Part shown: positions 25,446 to 33,377 of the stretch, in pieces
How positions within the stretch are numbered: the first letter of the stretch is position 1
Layout of the letters: every line of letters starts with the position of its first letter
Origin: Nitrospirales bacterium
Lineage (GTDB): Bacteria > Nitrospirota > Nitrospiria > Nitrospirales > UBA8639
Reading direction: 5' to 3'
Assembly: GCA_022825885.1 (NCBI GenBank)
Contig: JAJDVY010000004.1
Coordinates: 28,530-92,529 of the forward strand
DNA length: 64,000 nt
The notes under the pieces: model-generated
What the model saw: the letters and a program-made list of their open reading frames with translations, nothing else
What the model was told of the DNA's origin: nothing
The model's database searches: none
Made by a program: the position numbers and the translations under genes

Positions 25446-26552
25446 ATGGGAGATTCTTTAGACAAGCTGACGATACGAGGATTCAAATCTATCCGTGAAC
25501 TGGAAGATTTCGAATTCAAGGATCTGAACGTGTTGATTGGCGCCAATGGCGCGGGTAAGAGTAACCTCATTTCCTTTTTCCGCCTGCTGCAAGCCATCAT
25601 CAAGGGGAACCTGAATGAATACGTTCGAGATAGCGGAGGGATCAGCGACCTGCTCTTTAACGGACGAAAGACCACGCGAGGACTTAAGTTTGAAACGCGC
25701 TTCGGTCCCCGCGGATACCGTTTCACGATTAAGCCCGGACCATCGGAGGACTGTGCGCTAACAGACGAAGAGCGCTATTATGAACATGGAAGATCGAAGT
25801 GGTGTACCCTTGGAGACAGCCCGGATGGGCAATCCTTACTTGTGAAAGAGGCGACAGGAAAGTCCCGCGACGCCCAATATAGTGAGCTTGTCTATGATTC
25901 CATATCTTCATGGAAAATCTATCATTTTCATGACACCAGTGAAACGGCTGCGATGCGGCATAAAGAGATCGTCCAGGACAACAAGGCTCTACGCTTCAAT
26001 GCCTCGAATATTGCGCCGTTCCTGTTGAGACTAAGAAACGAAGACGAAGGAACCTACGAAGAAATCCTCCAGTCTTGCAAATTGGTGATTCCCTATCTGG
26101 ATGATTTCCTTCTCGACGTGGAACACTTCGGGCAGAAAGCGAAAGTGGCGCTTTCATGGAGGGGCAAGGGGTCGGATTACCCGATGCAACCGTATCATTT
26201 TTCTGACGGAAGCATCAGGTTTATCTGCCTGGCAACGGCTTTATTGCAACCAGAGCCACCCTCTTCCTTGATAATCGACGAACCGGAATTGGGACTCCAT
26301 CCTGCAGCAATCAGCATTTTGGCAGAGCTCATTCAAAACGCCTCCAAGCACACTCAACTCATCGTGGCGACGCAATCACCGGCGTTGATCGACAACTTTT
26401 CGGTCGAAGACGTCATTGTGGTCAGCAGGAAAGATGGCGCATCCACGTTTGAACGTCTGAACGAAAAAGATTATCGAGCATGGCTTGAAAGCTACTCCGT
26501 GGGCGAACTTTGGAGCAAAAACGTCATTTCCGGCGGACCTGTTTATGAGTAA
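25446..26552 (+). CDS. AAA (AAA15/AAA21, OLD-like) ATPase, candidate defence protein
   Basis: A 368-residue ABC/SMC-like ATPase of the type found in OLD-family and related defence systems. Walker A is GANGAGKS (32-39) in LNVLIGANGAGKSNLISFFRLL, the signature is FSDGSIRF (252-259), Walker B is LIIDEPELGLHP (275-286), and VATQSP (308-313) gives the H-loop region. There is no C-terminal TOPRIM domain; the next gene, overlapping by eight bases, may provide it. Base composition is lower in GC than the core genes. Likely regulated or triggered post-translationally; no promoter is obvious. Confidence 0.82.
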   Translation: MGDSLDKLTIRGFKSIRELEDFEFKDLNVLIGANGAGKSNLISFFRLLQAIIKGNLNEYVRDSGGISDLLFNGRKTTRGLKFETRFGPRGYRFTIKPGPSEDCALTDEERYYEHGRSKWCTLGDSPDGQSLLVKEATGKSRDAQYSELVYDSISSWKIYHFHDTSETAAMRHKEIVQDNKALRFNASNIAPFLLRLRNEDEGTYEEILQSCKLVIPYLDDFLLDVEHFGQKAKVALSWRGKGSDYPMQPYHFSDGSIRFICLATALLQPEPPSSLIIDEPELGLHPAAISILAELIQNASKHTQLIVATQSPALIDNFSVEDVIVVSRKDGASTFERLNEKDYRAWLESYSVGELWSKNVISGGPVYE

Positions 26553-27216
26553 GCCTATCGTAGTAGTGCTCGCAGAGGGTTCAACTGAGCAGATCTTTGT
26601 CAGAGATCTTTTATCTCCTTACCTGGCACAAGCTGGGGTACACATAACTTCGACTATCCTGACGAAACCAGGTCAGAATGGCGGTGACGTTCGTTTTGCA
26701 CGCGCCAAAAACGACATCGAGCGTCATCTCAAGCAAAGAAGAGAAACATGGTTGACACTACTTGTCGATTACTACGGCATCAAGAGTGACTGGCCCGGGT
26801 ACCGGGAGTCAAAACGTGAAATACAACATTCGTCGAAAGCCCGAGTGATGAATGAAGCGACCCGGAAGCAGGTCAACGAACTCTTCGGAAAGCTAGATGC
26901 AGAGCGGCGATTCATACCATACGTTTCGATGTTTGAGTTTGAGGCTTTGCTCTTCAGTGATGCCGACATCCTAGCGCGAAAGCTGAATGTGCGGATGAAA
27001 GAAGTAAAACAAATTCTTTCTCGATGTGGCGAACCGGAGCAGATTAACGACAAGGCTCAGACTGCCCCATCCAAGCGACTGGAAATCTTATCCAGCCGAT
27101 TCAAAAAAACCACGACGGGTATCAATATCGCTCGAGAAATCGGTATCGATACAATGCGCAAAGCATGTCCCCTTTTCAACGAATGGATAAACAAATTGGA
27201 GAATTTGAAACACTGA
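26545..27216 (+). CDS. DUF4276 family protein (TOPRIM-like), partner of AAA ATPase
   Basis: A 223-residue protein with the DUF4276 layout. The N-terminal acidic motif VVVLAEGSTEQIFVRDLL has E11 and E15. VDYYGIKSDWPG (74-85) is the family's D-Y-Y-G segment, and VSMFEFEALLFSD (128-139) is its hallmark. The fold is thought to be TOPRIM-related and could be a nuclease. The ATG at 26545 overlaps the ATPase gene by eight bases, so the two are co-translated. The 60-base longer frame at 26485 is not used. Confidence 0.82.
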   Translation: MSKPIVVVLAEGSTEQIFVRDLLSPYLAQAGVHITSTILTKPGQNGGDVRFARAKNDIERHLKQRRETWLTLLVDYYGIKSDWPGYRESKREIQHSSKARVMNEATRKQVNELFGKLDAERRFIPYVSMFEFEALLFSDADILARKLNVRMKEVKQILSRCGEPEQINDKAQTAPSKRLEILSSRFKKTTTGINIAREIGIDTMRKACPLFNEWINKLENLKH

Positions 27217-27339
27217 ACATAGTGCGATGAACGGCGGTCTAGGACACAGACGAAATCATCGTCTAAACGGAAATCCATGTTGTTTCCATTCACTCGCATG
27301 GAACGGTTTTTATTTCTTCTTTCTATCTCAATTGATAAA

Positions 27340-27437
27340 AATGCGCCAATTAAAATAATTAATATGGCGCAATGCACTTGATTTTACCGAATTAAACTGC
27401 TTATATGGCACAGTTAAATATTAATTGCGCCATATAA
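27340..27437 (+). promoter_or_regulatory. Promoter with two inverted-repeat operators of the Fic-type gene
   Basis: Inverted repeat 1: TGCGCCA (27342-27348) against TGGCGCA (27365-27371). Inverted repeat 2: TTATATGGCACA (27401-27412) against TGCGCCATATAA (27426-27437), 11 of 12 matched. A promoter TTGATT (27378-27383), 18-base spacer, TATATG (27402-27407) lies between, with its -10 inside repeat 2. The layout suits autorepression by the winged-helix domain of the gene product that starts at 27440. Confidence 0.6.
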
Positions 27438-27439
27438 GT

Positions 27440-28753
27440 ATGCCAAAACAGATTCCTGAAACGGAGTTGGATGCCATCGTCGAAGCGATCGGGCAATTTC
27501 CTGAGGGAGCGGCGGTATCTGAGGTGCGCGGTGCGCTGGATATCGAGCTTTCTCGCCGGACGCTGCAACGACGGCTGGCGCGACTGGTGAAGGCCGGTCG
27601 GCTGGAAACATTTGGCGAAGGTCGCGCCCAACGCTATCGCGTGAGTCCCCTGCCGGATGAAGCCAGCCCTCCGGCCACCACGGAAACCGACGACGATGTT
27701 GTGGTTCCTCCGTCCGCAGGCAGGAGGGATACTCAAGTCGAGGCTGAACAACCGATTCAGACACGGCCCATTTGCAGCCTTGATCTTCTGGCAGCCTATC
27801 AACCGAACCGCACGTTTTACCTGGACGAGTCCACTCGATGCCGTCTGCGGGAATTGGGACAGTCTCTGGATGGGCCTCAACCGGCCAGAACCCATGCGCA
27901 TCCCCGTTGGATGATCGACCTGATATGGAATTCCAGTCGTCTGGAAGGGAATACCTACTCGCTGCTGGAAACCTGTCAATTCCTGCACACCGGTCAACCG
28001 GCCGGGAGCAAGGGTGACCATGAAATTCAGATGATCATGAATCACAAGGCGGCCATCGACCTGCTGCTGTCCGGAGATTCGGTGAATGAAATCGCCTTCA
28101 ACCACGAGACCATCTGCAAGCTCCAGGTATTGCTTTCGGGAAAGCCATGGGCCGATTCACGATTTTCTGAACGGATTCAGATCCAAGGCGTTGCGCCCCT
28201 GCTCCTCAAAGCTCATGCGATTGCAGACCCCTTCGAGCAGGCAGTTTTTGCCCTGGTGCACGTGCCCCACCTGCACGCCTTCGAGCCCATCAACCAACGC
28301 GTGTCGCGACTGGCGGCCAACATCCCATTTATTCGGATGGGCTTGGTTCCGTTGTCTTTCGTGGACGTACCGGAGAATCTCTACGCCAACGGCTTACTGC
28401 GTATTTCCGAACTGAACCGTCCCGACCTGTTGCGCGACCTTTTCGTGTGGGCTTATGAACGTTCGTGCAGACGCTACTCCACCGCACAGCAATTGCCGGG
28501 AGAACGGGATCTCTTTGGCATGCAATACCGCGAACCGATAAGAAAACTGGTCTCGAACGTGGTACACGCACACATGAGCAAGCCTCGCGCCACTGCCAGG
28601 ATCAAGGCGTTTGCTCTTGGCTGGGTTCCGGTCAATGACCAACAGCGTTTTATCGAGATCGTCGAAACCGAATTGCTGAGTTTGTCCGAAGGCAACGTCG
28701 CCCGTTATCATATTCGTCCAACGGAGTTCCGCAACTGGCAGCAATCCTGGTAG
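27440..28753 (+). CDS. Fic-domain protein with N-terminal winged helix, variant active site
   Basis: A 437-residue protein. Residues 1-70 form a winged-helix DNA-binding domain (AVSEVRGALDIELSRRTLQRRLARLVKAGRLETFGEGRAQRYRV). The Fic domain has the inhibitory motif SSRLEGN (165-171) and the core HAFEPINQRVSR (279-290). Normal Fic cores have HxFxDGNGRxxR; the related HxFxDxNKRxxR group is closest here, but the metal-binding Asp is Pro283. Fic enzymes usually AMPylate proteins; this one may be inactive, altered, or mainly a regulator. No ribosome site precedes the ATG. Confidence 0.8.
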   Translation: MPKQIPETELDAIVEAIGQFPEGAAVSEVRGALDIELSRRTLQRRLARLVKAGRLETFGEGRAQRYRVSPLPDEASPPATTETDDDVVVPPSAGRRDTQVEAEQPIQTRPICSLDLLAAYQPNRTFYLDESTRCRLRELGQSLDGPQPARTHAHPRWMIDLIWNSSRLEGNTYSLLETCQFLHTGQPAGSKGDHEIQMIMNHKAAIDLLLSGDSVNEIAFNHETICKLQVLLSGKPWADSRFSERIQIQGVAPLLLKAHAIADPFEQAVFALVHVPHLHAFEPINQRVSRLAANIPFIRMGLVPLSFVDVPENLYANGLLRISELNRPDLLRDLFVWAYERSCRRYSTAQQLPGERDLFGMQYREPIRKLVSNVVHAHMSKPRATARIKAFALGWVPVNDQQRFIEIVETELLSLSEGNVARYHIRPTEFRNWQQSW

Positions 28754-28935
28754 CCAGTCGATTGCATCGACTGCCAAGGAGATGTATTCTTGTTCCAAAT
28801 GCTGCGGCTGCTTTTCTCGCGCAGCTTCACACACCAACCTTTCATGTGGTAGTGGTCAGACCACCTCACACGAGGCCATTCCTGGAACAGCCAAGAAAAA
28901 GCCCCATAACATCGCGACGCGACGGGAGGAGGTTG

Positions 28936-29871
28936 ATGGCGATGATGGCACAACGTTCGCTGACAACGGTTTTCATGATGGTTGCCCTGCTCCCGGTCAC
29001 GGATGCGAGGGCTTCAGAGCGCCAGGGATTCTACTTCGGCGCGGACATCGGGGTCTCCATCCCGAACGATCTCGAATCCACTCGTACGAATAACGGCATT
29101 GGGACAAACTGTGATCAATGGCTGGCAGGAGACACGTTGAACGACGGCACGACGGTCCCGCTTCCCTTGGAACAGTGTTCGCCCAGGGCTCTGCCGAAAA
29201 AAACGACCAGCTTTGATCTTGGCACGGGGTTTCTGGCCGGAGTCAACCTCGGCTATGCCCTGCGCGGCTTTCGTCTTGAAGCCGAGTACTTTCGACGCGA
29301 GCAAAGCGGTGAACGTTCGGCACTCAACGTGCCCGGCGATCCCAAACAGGCGGAATTTGTCGAACGAAGTGAAAAAGTCAGCGATTTCCGCGCCGACAAT
29401 TTCTTCGCAAACGTCTACTATGATTTCCGGAATACGTTCTCGGCCACGTTGACTCCCTACCTGGGAGTTGGATTAGGGGTGATGCACGTGCAAATGGATT
29501 ACTCGGGAACGTCCATCCGAACAAACGACAGAGACACGCTCCACGCATTGGGACGCAACCGTCACGCAGCGGGACTGGCCTCATTAGCCGACGAGGTCCT
29601 GTCCGACACGCTGTTCGGGTATCAGTGGATAGCCGGACTGGATTACGCGTGGAGCGAACGGTTTTCCGTAGGATTGAAGTTCCGCTACGGCGATGCCTTT
29701 GGCGATTTCGAGGACGGCGACAACGCGTGGAAGCCATTGAGAGGCCACGCTTCAACGGTCGGGCCGGACCCGGGAACAGGGGCGAATCTCCCTATTCGCT
29801 ATGCGATTCAGGCCGATGACTTGGGCTTCTGGGGCATTTCGTTGAATTTCAAATACTTTTTCGACATGTGA
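28936..29871 (+). CDS. Outer-membrane beta-barrel protein
   Basis: A 311-residue exported protein with a signal ending ARA before SERQ, then amphipathic beta strands of an eight- to ten-strand barrel (GFYFGADIGVSIP, GVNLGYALRGFRLEAEYFRRE, NFFANVYYDFRN, LTPYLGVGLGVMHVQ, QWIAGLDYAWSERFSVGLKFRYGDAF) and an aromatic C-terminus (WGISLNFKYFFDM). AGGAGG-type site GGAGGAGG precedes the ATG at 28936. A paralogue lies at 57213-58175. Function unknown. Confidence 0.85.
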   Translation: MAMMAQRSLTTVFMMVALLPVTDARASERQGFYFGADIGVSIPNDLESTRTNNGIGTNCDQWLAGDTLNDGTTVPLPLEQCSPRALPKKTTSFDLGTGFLAGVNLGYALRGFRLEAEYFRREQSGERSALNVPGDPKQAEFVERSEKVSDFRADNFFANVYYDFRNTFSATLTPYLGVGLGVMHVQMDYSGTSIRTNDRDTLHALGRNRHAAGLASLADEVLSDTLFGYQWIAGLDYAWSERFSVGLKFRYGDAFGDFEDGDNAWKPLRGHASTVGPDPGTGANLPIRYAIQADDLGFWGISLNFKYFFDM

Positions 29872-30887
29872 AGCCAGCAATTCTTATTTTTTGTCTGTCT
29901 CTCTCGGCTTGCTGGGGAAGCGGCGAAGCAGTCGTCGAAATCGCGCTACACCCGGCCAAGCCCGATCTGCTCTACGTGGCCACAAACGATTACATCTTCA
30001 AGACCCGCGATGCCGGTAAAACCTGGGCGAACGTGTCCAGGGGCATGACCCATTCACGCGTGATTTCGCTGGCCGTCGATCCCCTCCTCCCGGCCAACGT
30101 GTACGCCGGCACCAAGGGCGATGCGATCTTTAAGAGTTTTAACGGCGGCCAGCAGTGGATCTCACAACGCAAGGGGCTGGAAGGCGTGACCATTACCTCG
30201 GTGGTGCATGAAATCAAATTTGTACCGGGGTCGAGCCAACATATTTTTGCGGCCACGTCGATGGGTGTCTTTGAAACGGAAAATGCCGGAGCCACTTGGG
30301 GCAAACGCATGGACGGCATGATCGAAGTCCTGATGGTCATCACGGTCGACGTGGACCCCAACCAGCCGCAGACCCTTTATGCCGGCACCAGCGGGGGCGT
30401 CTATCGCTCGCTCGACGGAGCCAAGAACTGGACAAAGGTCAACAACGGCTTGGTGCCCCCCGACGTCTTAAAATCCTCTCGCGCTCTTGGAGTGGTCAAA
30501 ATCAAGATCGACCCGCATGCATCCCACACCGTGTACACGGCCACGTTGAAGGGCCTCTTTAAAACCACCAACAGTGGGGAATCCTGGCAACGTATCGGTG
30601 AAGCCTTGCCCGACCAATTTTTCAGCGATCTCATTCTCGATCCGATAACCCCGGGCGTCGTCTATGTCGCCAGTCGAGCCGGCGTTCATACCAGCCGGAA
30701 CGGCGGCCAAACATGGGAAGCCATCAATAAAGGGCTGACCAATCTCAACATTCGGGCTTTGGTCATCAGTCCGCTTGATTCTTCGACCTTGTACGCCGGA
30801 ACGAATCGCGCCGGCCTTTTCCGTTCGCACAACGGAGGCCAGGCATGGGAACCCGTTCCGTTGGTCCTCGCACAGCAACCTGCATAA
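29868..30887 (+). CDS. Ycf48-like/BNR-repeat beta-propeller lipoprotein
   Basis: A 339-residue lipoprotein (lipobox LSAC, Cys15). It is made of seven or so BNR-type blades with recurrent pieces such as FKTRDAGKTWANVSRGM, FKSFNGGQQWISQRKGL, YRSLDGAKNWTKVNNGL and FKTTNSGESWQRIGEAL, each followed by hydrophobic VDP-x-x-P-x-x-xYAGT. This is the WD40/YVTN/Ycf48 propeller superfamily, which binds proteins or glycans. The GTG start overlaps the barrel gene by four bases (GTGA), so the two are translationally coupled. Confidence 0.85.
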   Translation: MKPAILIFCLSLSACWGSGEAVVEIALHPAKPDLLYVATNDYIFKTRDAGKTWANVSRGMTHSRVISLAVDPLLPANVYAGTKGDAIFKSFNGGQQWISQRKGLEGVTITSVVHEIKFVPGSSQHIFAATSMGVFETENAGATWGKRMDGMIEVLMVITVDVDPNQPQTLYAGTSGGVYRSLDGAKNWTKVNNGLVPPDVLKSSRALGVVKIKIDPHASHTVYTATLKGLFKTTNSGESWQRIGEALPDQFFSDLILDPITPGVVYVASRAGVHTSRNGGQTWEAINKGLTNLNIRALVISPLDSSTLYAGTNRAGLFRSHNGGQAWEPVPLVLAQQPA

Positions 30888-31031
30888 ACAGAAGGCGCCA
30901 TGAGGCCTGTCCCTGCCTACGCAGGGGGATGGCGTGGAGACAACCACCCCCTCCTCTTGCAGAGGGTCGGGCACTGTACTATAGTAATTTCAAGGAGCTG
31001 AACATTCTCGAAAGCGTCCCCCTTCTCGCCC

Positions 31032-32042
31032 ATGGACATCACCCGTCGAAAATTATTTCAACTTGGCAGCTTGGGCACCTTGGCGGGGCTCAGCAGCCTC
31101 ACCGGCGGGTGCGACCTCGGCAGCATGTTTGCCGTGCCTGCCCGCGAAACCCGGTATTTCACACCCAATGAAAAATTTTATACCGTCAACTACATGGACT
31201 CTCCGTACAACTTCACGCGCGACCTCGACCAGGAGCAATGGCAAATGGTAGTCAAAGGCGCCGTCGAAAAGCCCCTGGTCCTCAAATGGCGGGACATCCT
31301 GAACCGCAGACCGTTCGACCAAGTGTCCACGCTCATGTGCATCGATACCCTGCCGGGAGGAACGAGCCTCGGCAATGCCATCTGGCGGGGCATTTCTCTC
31401 AAGGAACTGCTGATTGAAGCCGGAGCCGACTCGGACACGGCGCGGGACGTCATTGTTCGCGGAGCCGACGCCTATCACGACAGCATTCCTTTTGAGCGGG
31501 CCATGCACGATGAAGTGATGCTGGCCTATCTCATGAACGGGGAAAAACTCCCGAAGGCCCATGGCTTTCCGGTTCGTCTGATCGTTCCGGGGCTCTACGG
31601 GATCAAGAACGTCAAATGGATTACGGAAATTGAAGTGTACAACGGGGATTATCAGGGATATTGGCAACGAAAGGGCTGGACCGACGAGGGCACGATCCAT
31701 ATTTTTTCCCGAATCGACAGTCCGGGACATTACCAGGACATCCGCGGGCCCAACGTGCAGTTCCGCGGCGTTGCCTTCGGCGGGCCCAATTCCATTGCGC
31801 GGGTACAACTGAGTTTCGACCAGGAAAAAACGTGGATCGATGCCACGATCGAACCGCCTCAATCCCCATGGTCCTGGGTGGTCTGGAATTATCAGCGGCC
31901 AGACATGCCGGACGGGAAGAGCATGGTCTCCGTGCGCGCCGTCGATACCACCGGCACCGTGCAAACCTCAGAAATCACGCGTCCCCAACCCAACGGCGCC
32001 ACGGGCCTGCACAGCATCGTCGTCAACGTGCAGAACGCCTGA
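31032..32042 (+). CDS. Sulfite-oxidase-family molybdoenzyme, Tat-exported lipoprotein
   Basis: A 336-residue enzyme with an N-terminal twin-arginine motif (DITRRKLFQ) and a lipobox (TGGC), so it is probably exported folded and anchored on the periplasmic side. The molybdenum-ligand Cys is in VSTLMCIDTLPGGTSLGNAIWRGISLKELL. The core ends with GFPVRLIVPGLYGIKNVKWI and a C-terminal Ig-like dimerisation domain follows (FRGVAFGGPNSIARVQLSFDQEKTW). Unlike most relatives the Cys context is CIDTLPGG rather than CxGN. Substrate may be sulfite or another oxyanion; the electron acceptor is not encoded nearby. Confidence 0.87.
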   Translation: MDITRRKLFQLGSLGTLAGLSSLTGGCDLGSMFAVPARETRYFTPNEKFYTVNYMDSPYNFTRDLDQEQWQMVVKGAVEKPLVLKWRDILNRRPFDQVSTLMCIDTLPGGTSLGNAIWRGISLKELLIEAGADSDTARDVIVRGADAYHDSIPFERAMHDEVMLAYLMNGEKLPKAHGFPVRLIVPGLYGIKNVKWITEIEVYNGDYQGYWQRKGWTDEGTIHIFSRIDSPGHYQDIRGPNVQFRGVAFGGPNSIARVQLSFDQEKTWIDATIEPPQSPWSWVVWNYQRPDMPDGKSMVSVRAVDTTGTVQTSEITRPQPNGATGLHSIVVNVQNA

Positions 32043-32092
32043 CGCGAAGCGCCATCGTATGGCCAATCTGGAACTAATCTAGAACGTATTTC

Positions 32093-32962
32093 ATGACTGA
32101 ATGTCGCATGACACAAAAGGATCCAGAATACGGCGACGTGCAAGTACTGCTTGGCGACAGTCGAGACGTTCTCCCTCAACTTGAAGTCCAATCAATTCAA
32201 TGTTGCGTGACTTCGCCACCATATTGGGGATTGCGAGACTACGATCATTCATCTCAGATAGGGACTGAATCCTCTCCTGAGGAATATGTCGAACACCTCG
32301 TGGAGATTTTCCGGAATGTTCGAAGAGTGCTGACTGATGATGGCACGTTTTGGCTGAACGTCGGTGACGGGTACGCCAGGAACGGTGGAACAGGGAATTG
32401 TGGTCCTAATGCCCAGGTCGGCAACACAAAAAAACTGATTCAACGACGCAACTGTACGGTACCCGATTGTTGGGGACTGAAAGACCGTGATCTGATGGGG
32501 TTGCCGTGGCGAGTGGCATTTGCCCTGCAAACGGATGGGTGGTTGCTGCGTTCGAAGATTACTTGGGTAAAGAAAGCCCCTATGCCGGAGAGCGTCAAAA
32601 ATCGTCCCTCAAATGCGACAGAGGAGGTTTTTCTGTTCTCTAAAACTCCAAATTACTACTATGACAATCAGGCCGTCCGCGAAGAAACCGGCGCAAATCT
32701 CAAAAATTATTGGCTATTGGGCCCTGATTCCAGTGGCACGCCTCATCCTGCTGTTTTTCCGAAAGAATTGGCTAGGCGTTGCATCCTTCTGGGCAGTCGT
32801 CCCGGAGATTTGGTCCTTGACCCGTTTTCCGGTTCCGGAACGACGGGCTTGGTAGCCGCCGAACTGAATCGCAAGGCAGTTCTTATCGAACTAAATGAAG
32901 AATACGTGGCGAATTCAAAAACACGGCTTGATAACGCTGCACAACAGGTCCTTCCCATCTAG
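32093..32962 (+). CDS. Site-specific DNA methyltransferase (N4-cytosine/N6-adenine type)
   Basis: A 289-residue amino-methyltransferase of the beta order. Catalytic motif IV is TSPPYW (40-45), the form typical of N4-cytosine enzymes, and motif I is DPFSGSGTTG (243-252) at the C-terminal end. The target recognition part lies between. No restriction gene of full size is next to it; a 90-residue ORF follows after 29 bases. An ATG at 32108 is an alternative start. GC content is lower than the flanks, pointing to transfer. Confidence 0.85.
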   Translation: MTECRMTQKDPEYGDVQVLLGDSRDVLPQLEVQSIQCCVTSPPYWGLRDYDHSSQIGTESSPEEYVEHLVEIFRNVRRVLTDDGTFWLNVGDGYARNGGTGNCGPNAQVGNTKKLIQRRNCTVPDCWGLKDRDLMGLPWRVAFALQTDGWLLRSKITWVKKAPMPESVKNRPSNATEEVFLFSKTPNYYYDNQAVREETGANLKNYWLLGPDSSGTPHPAVFPKELARRCILLGSRPGDLVLDPFSGSGTTGLVAAELNRKAVLIELNEEYVANSKTRLDNAAQQVLPI

Positions 32963-32991
32963 CAAGCGCCCATTCTTTCTTGATTTGTGAA

Positions 32992-33264
32992 ATGAAAACA
33001 CTTGCAAAATTGCGGCGAAACTACCACGACAAAATCGGCTCACAGATTATTCGAATTTCCAAGAAACATGGGCAACCCTATCCGAATTTTGCTGACGGCA
33101 ACAGTCAATCGAGCGTTCTTATCGCAAATGGCATCGTCAGGGCTATTGGATTTCCCGCCAAGACCATCCCAAGGGGAGAAGATCAATTAGAGATGCTGGA
33201 AACCATGATTCAAGGGAATCGATTACGTGACATCAGTGACCTGCCGTTCGATCTCGCCGTCTAA
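32992..33264 (+). CDS. Small hypothetical protein downstream of methyltransferase
   Basis: A 90-residue basic protein starting MKTLAKLRRNYHDKIGSQII. I do not recognise it. Its position 29 bases after the methyltransferase, in the same direction, suggests a restriction endonuclease, its remnant, or a controller. It has no helix-turn-helix that I can see. An alternative start lies four codons upstream at 32980. Confidence 0.5.
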   Translation: MKTLAKLRRNYHDKIGSQIIRISKKHGQPYPNFADGNSQSSVLIANGIVRAIGFPAKTIPRGEDQLEMLETMIQGNRLRDISDLPFDLAV

Positions 33265-33377
33265 TGCGTTAAATTTGTGACCGAATAATTTGTTATTCGT
33301 TCCTGCCTCCAACACCTGAAAGGTCTCTCTCACGAGCAATCTACTCAACCCAAATGGGTCCACACCGCCGCGAGACC

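Noticed and set aside
27401..28105. Minus-strand frame opposite the Fic gene
   Set aside because: No ribosome site, and the opposite strand carries a clear Fic protein.
31053..31964. Minus-strand frame of 303 codons opposite the molybdoenzyme
   Set aside because: Antisense shadow of a well-recognised gene in high-GC DNA.
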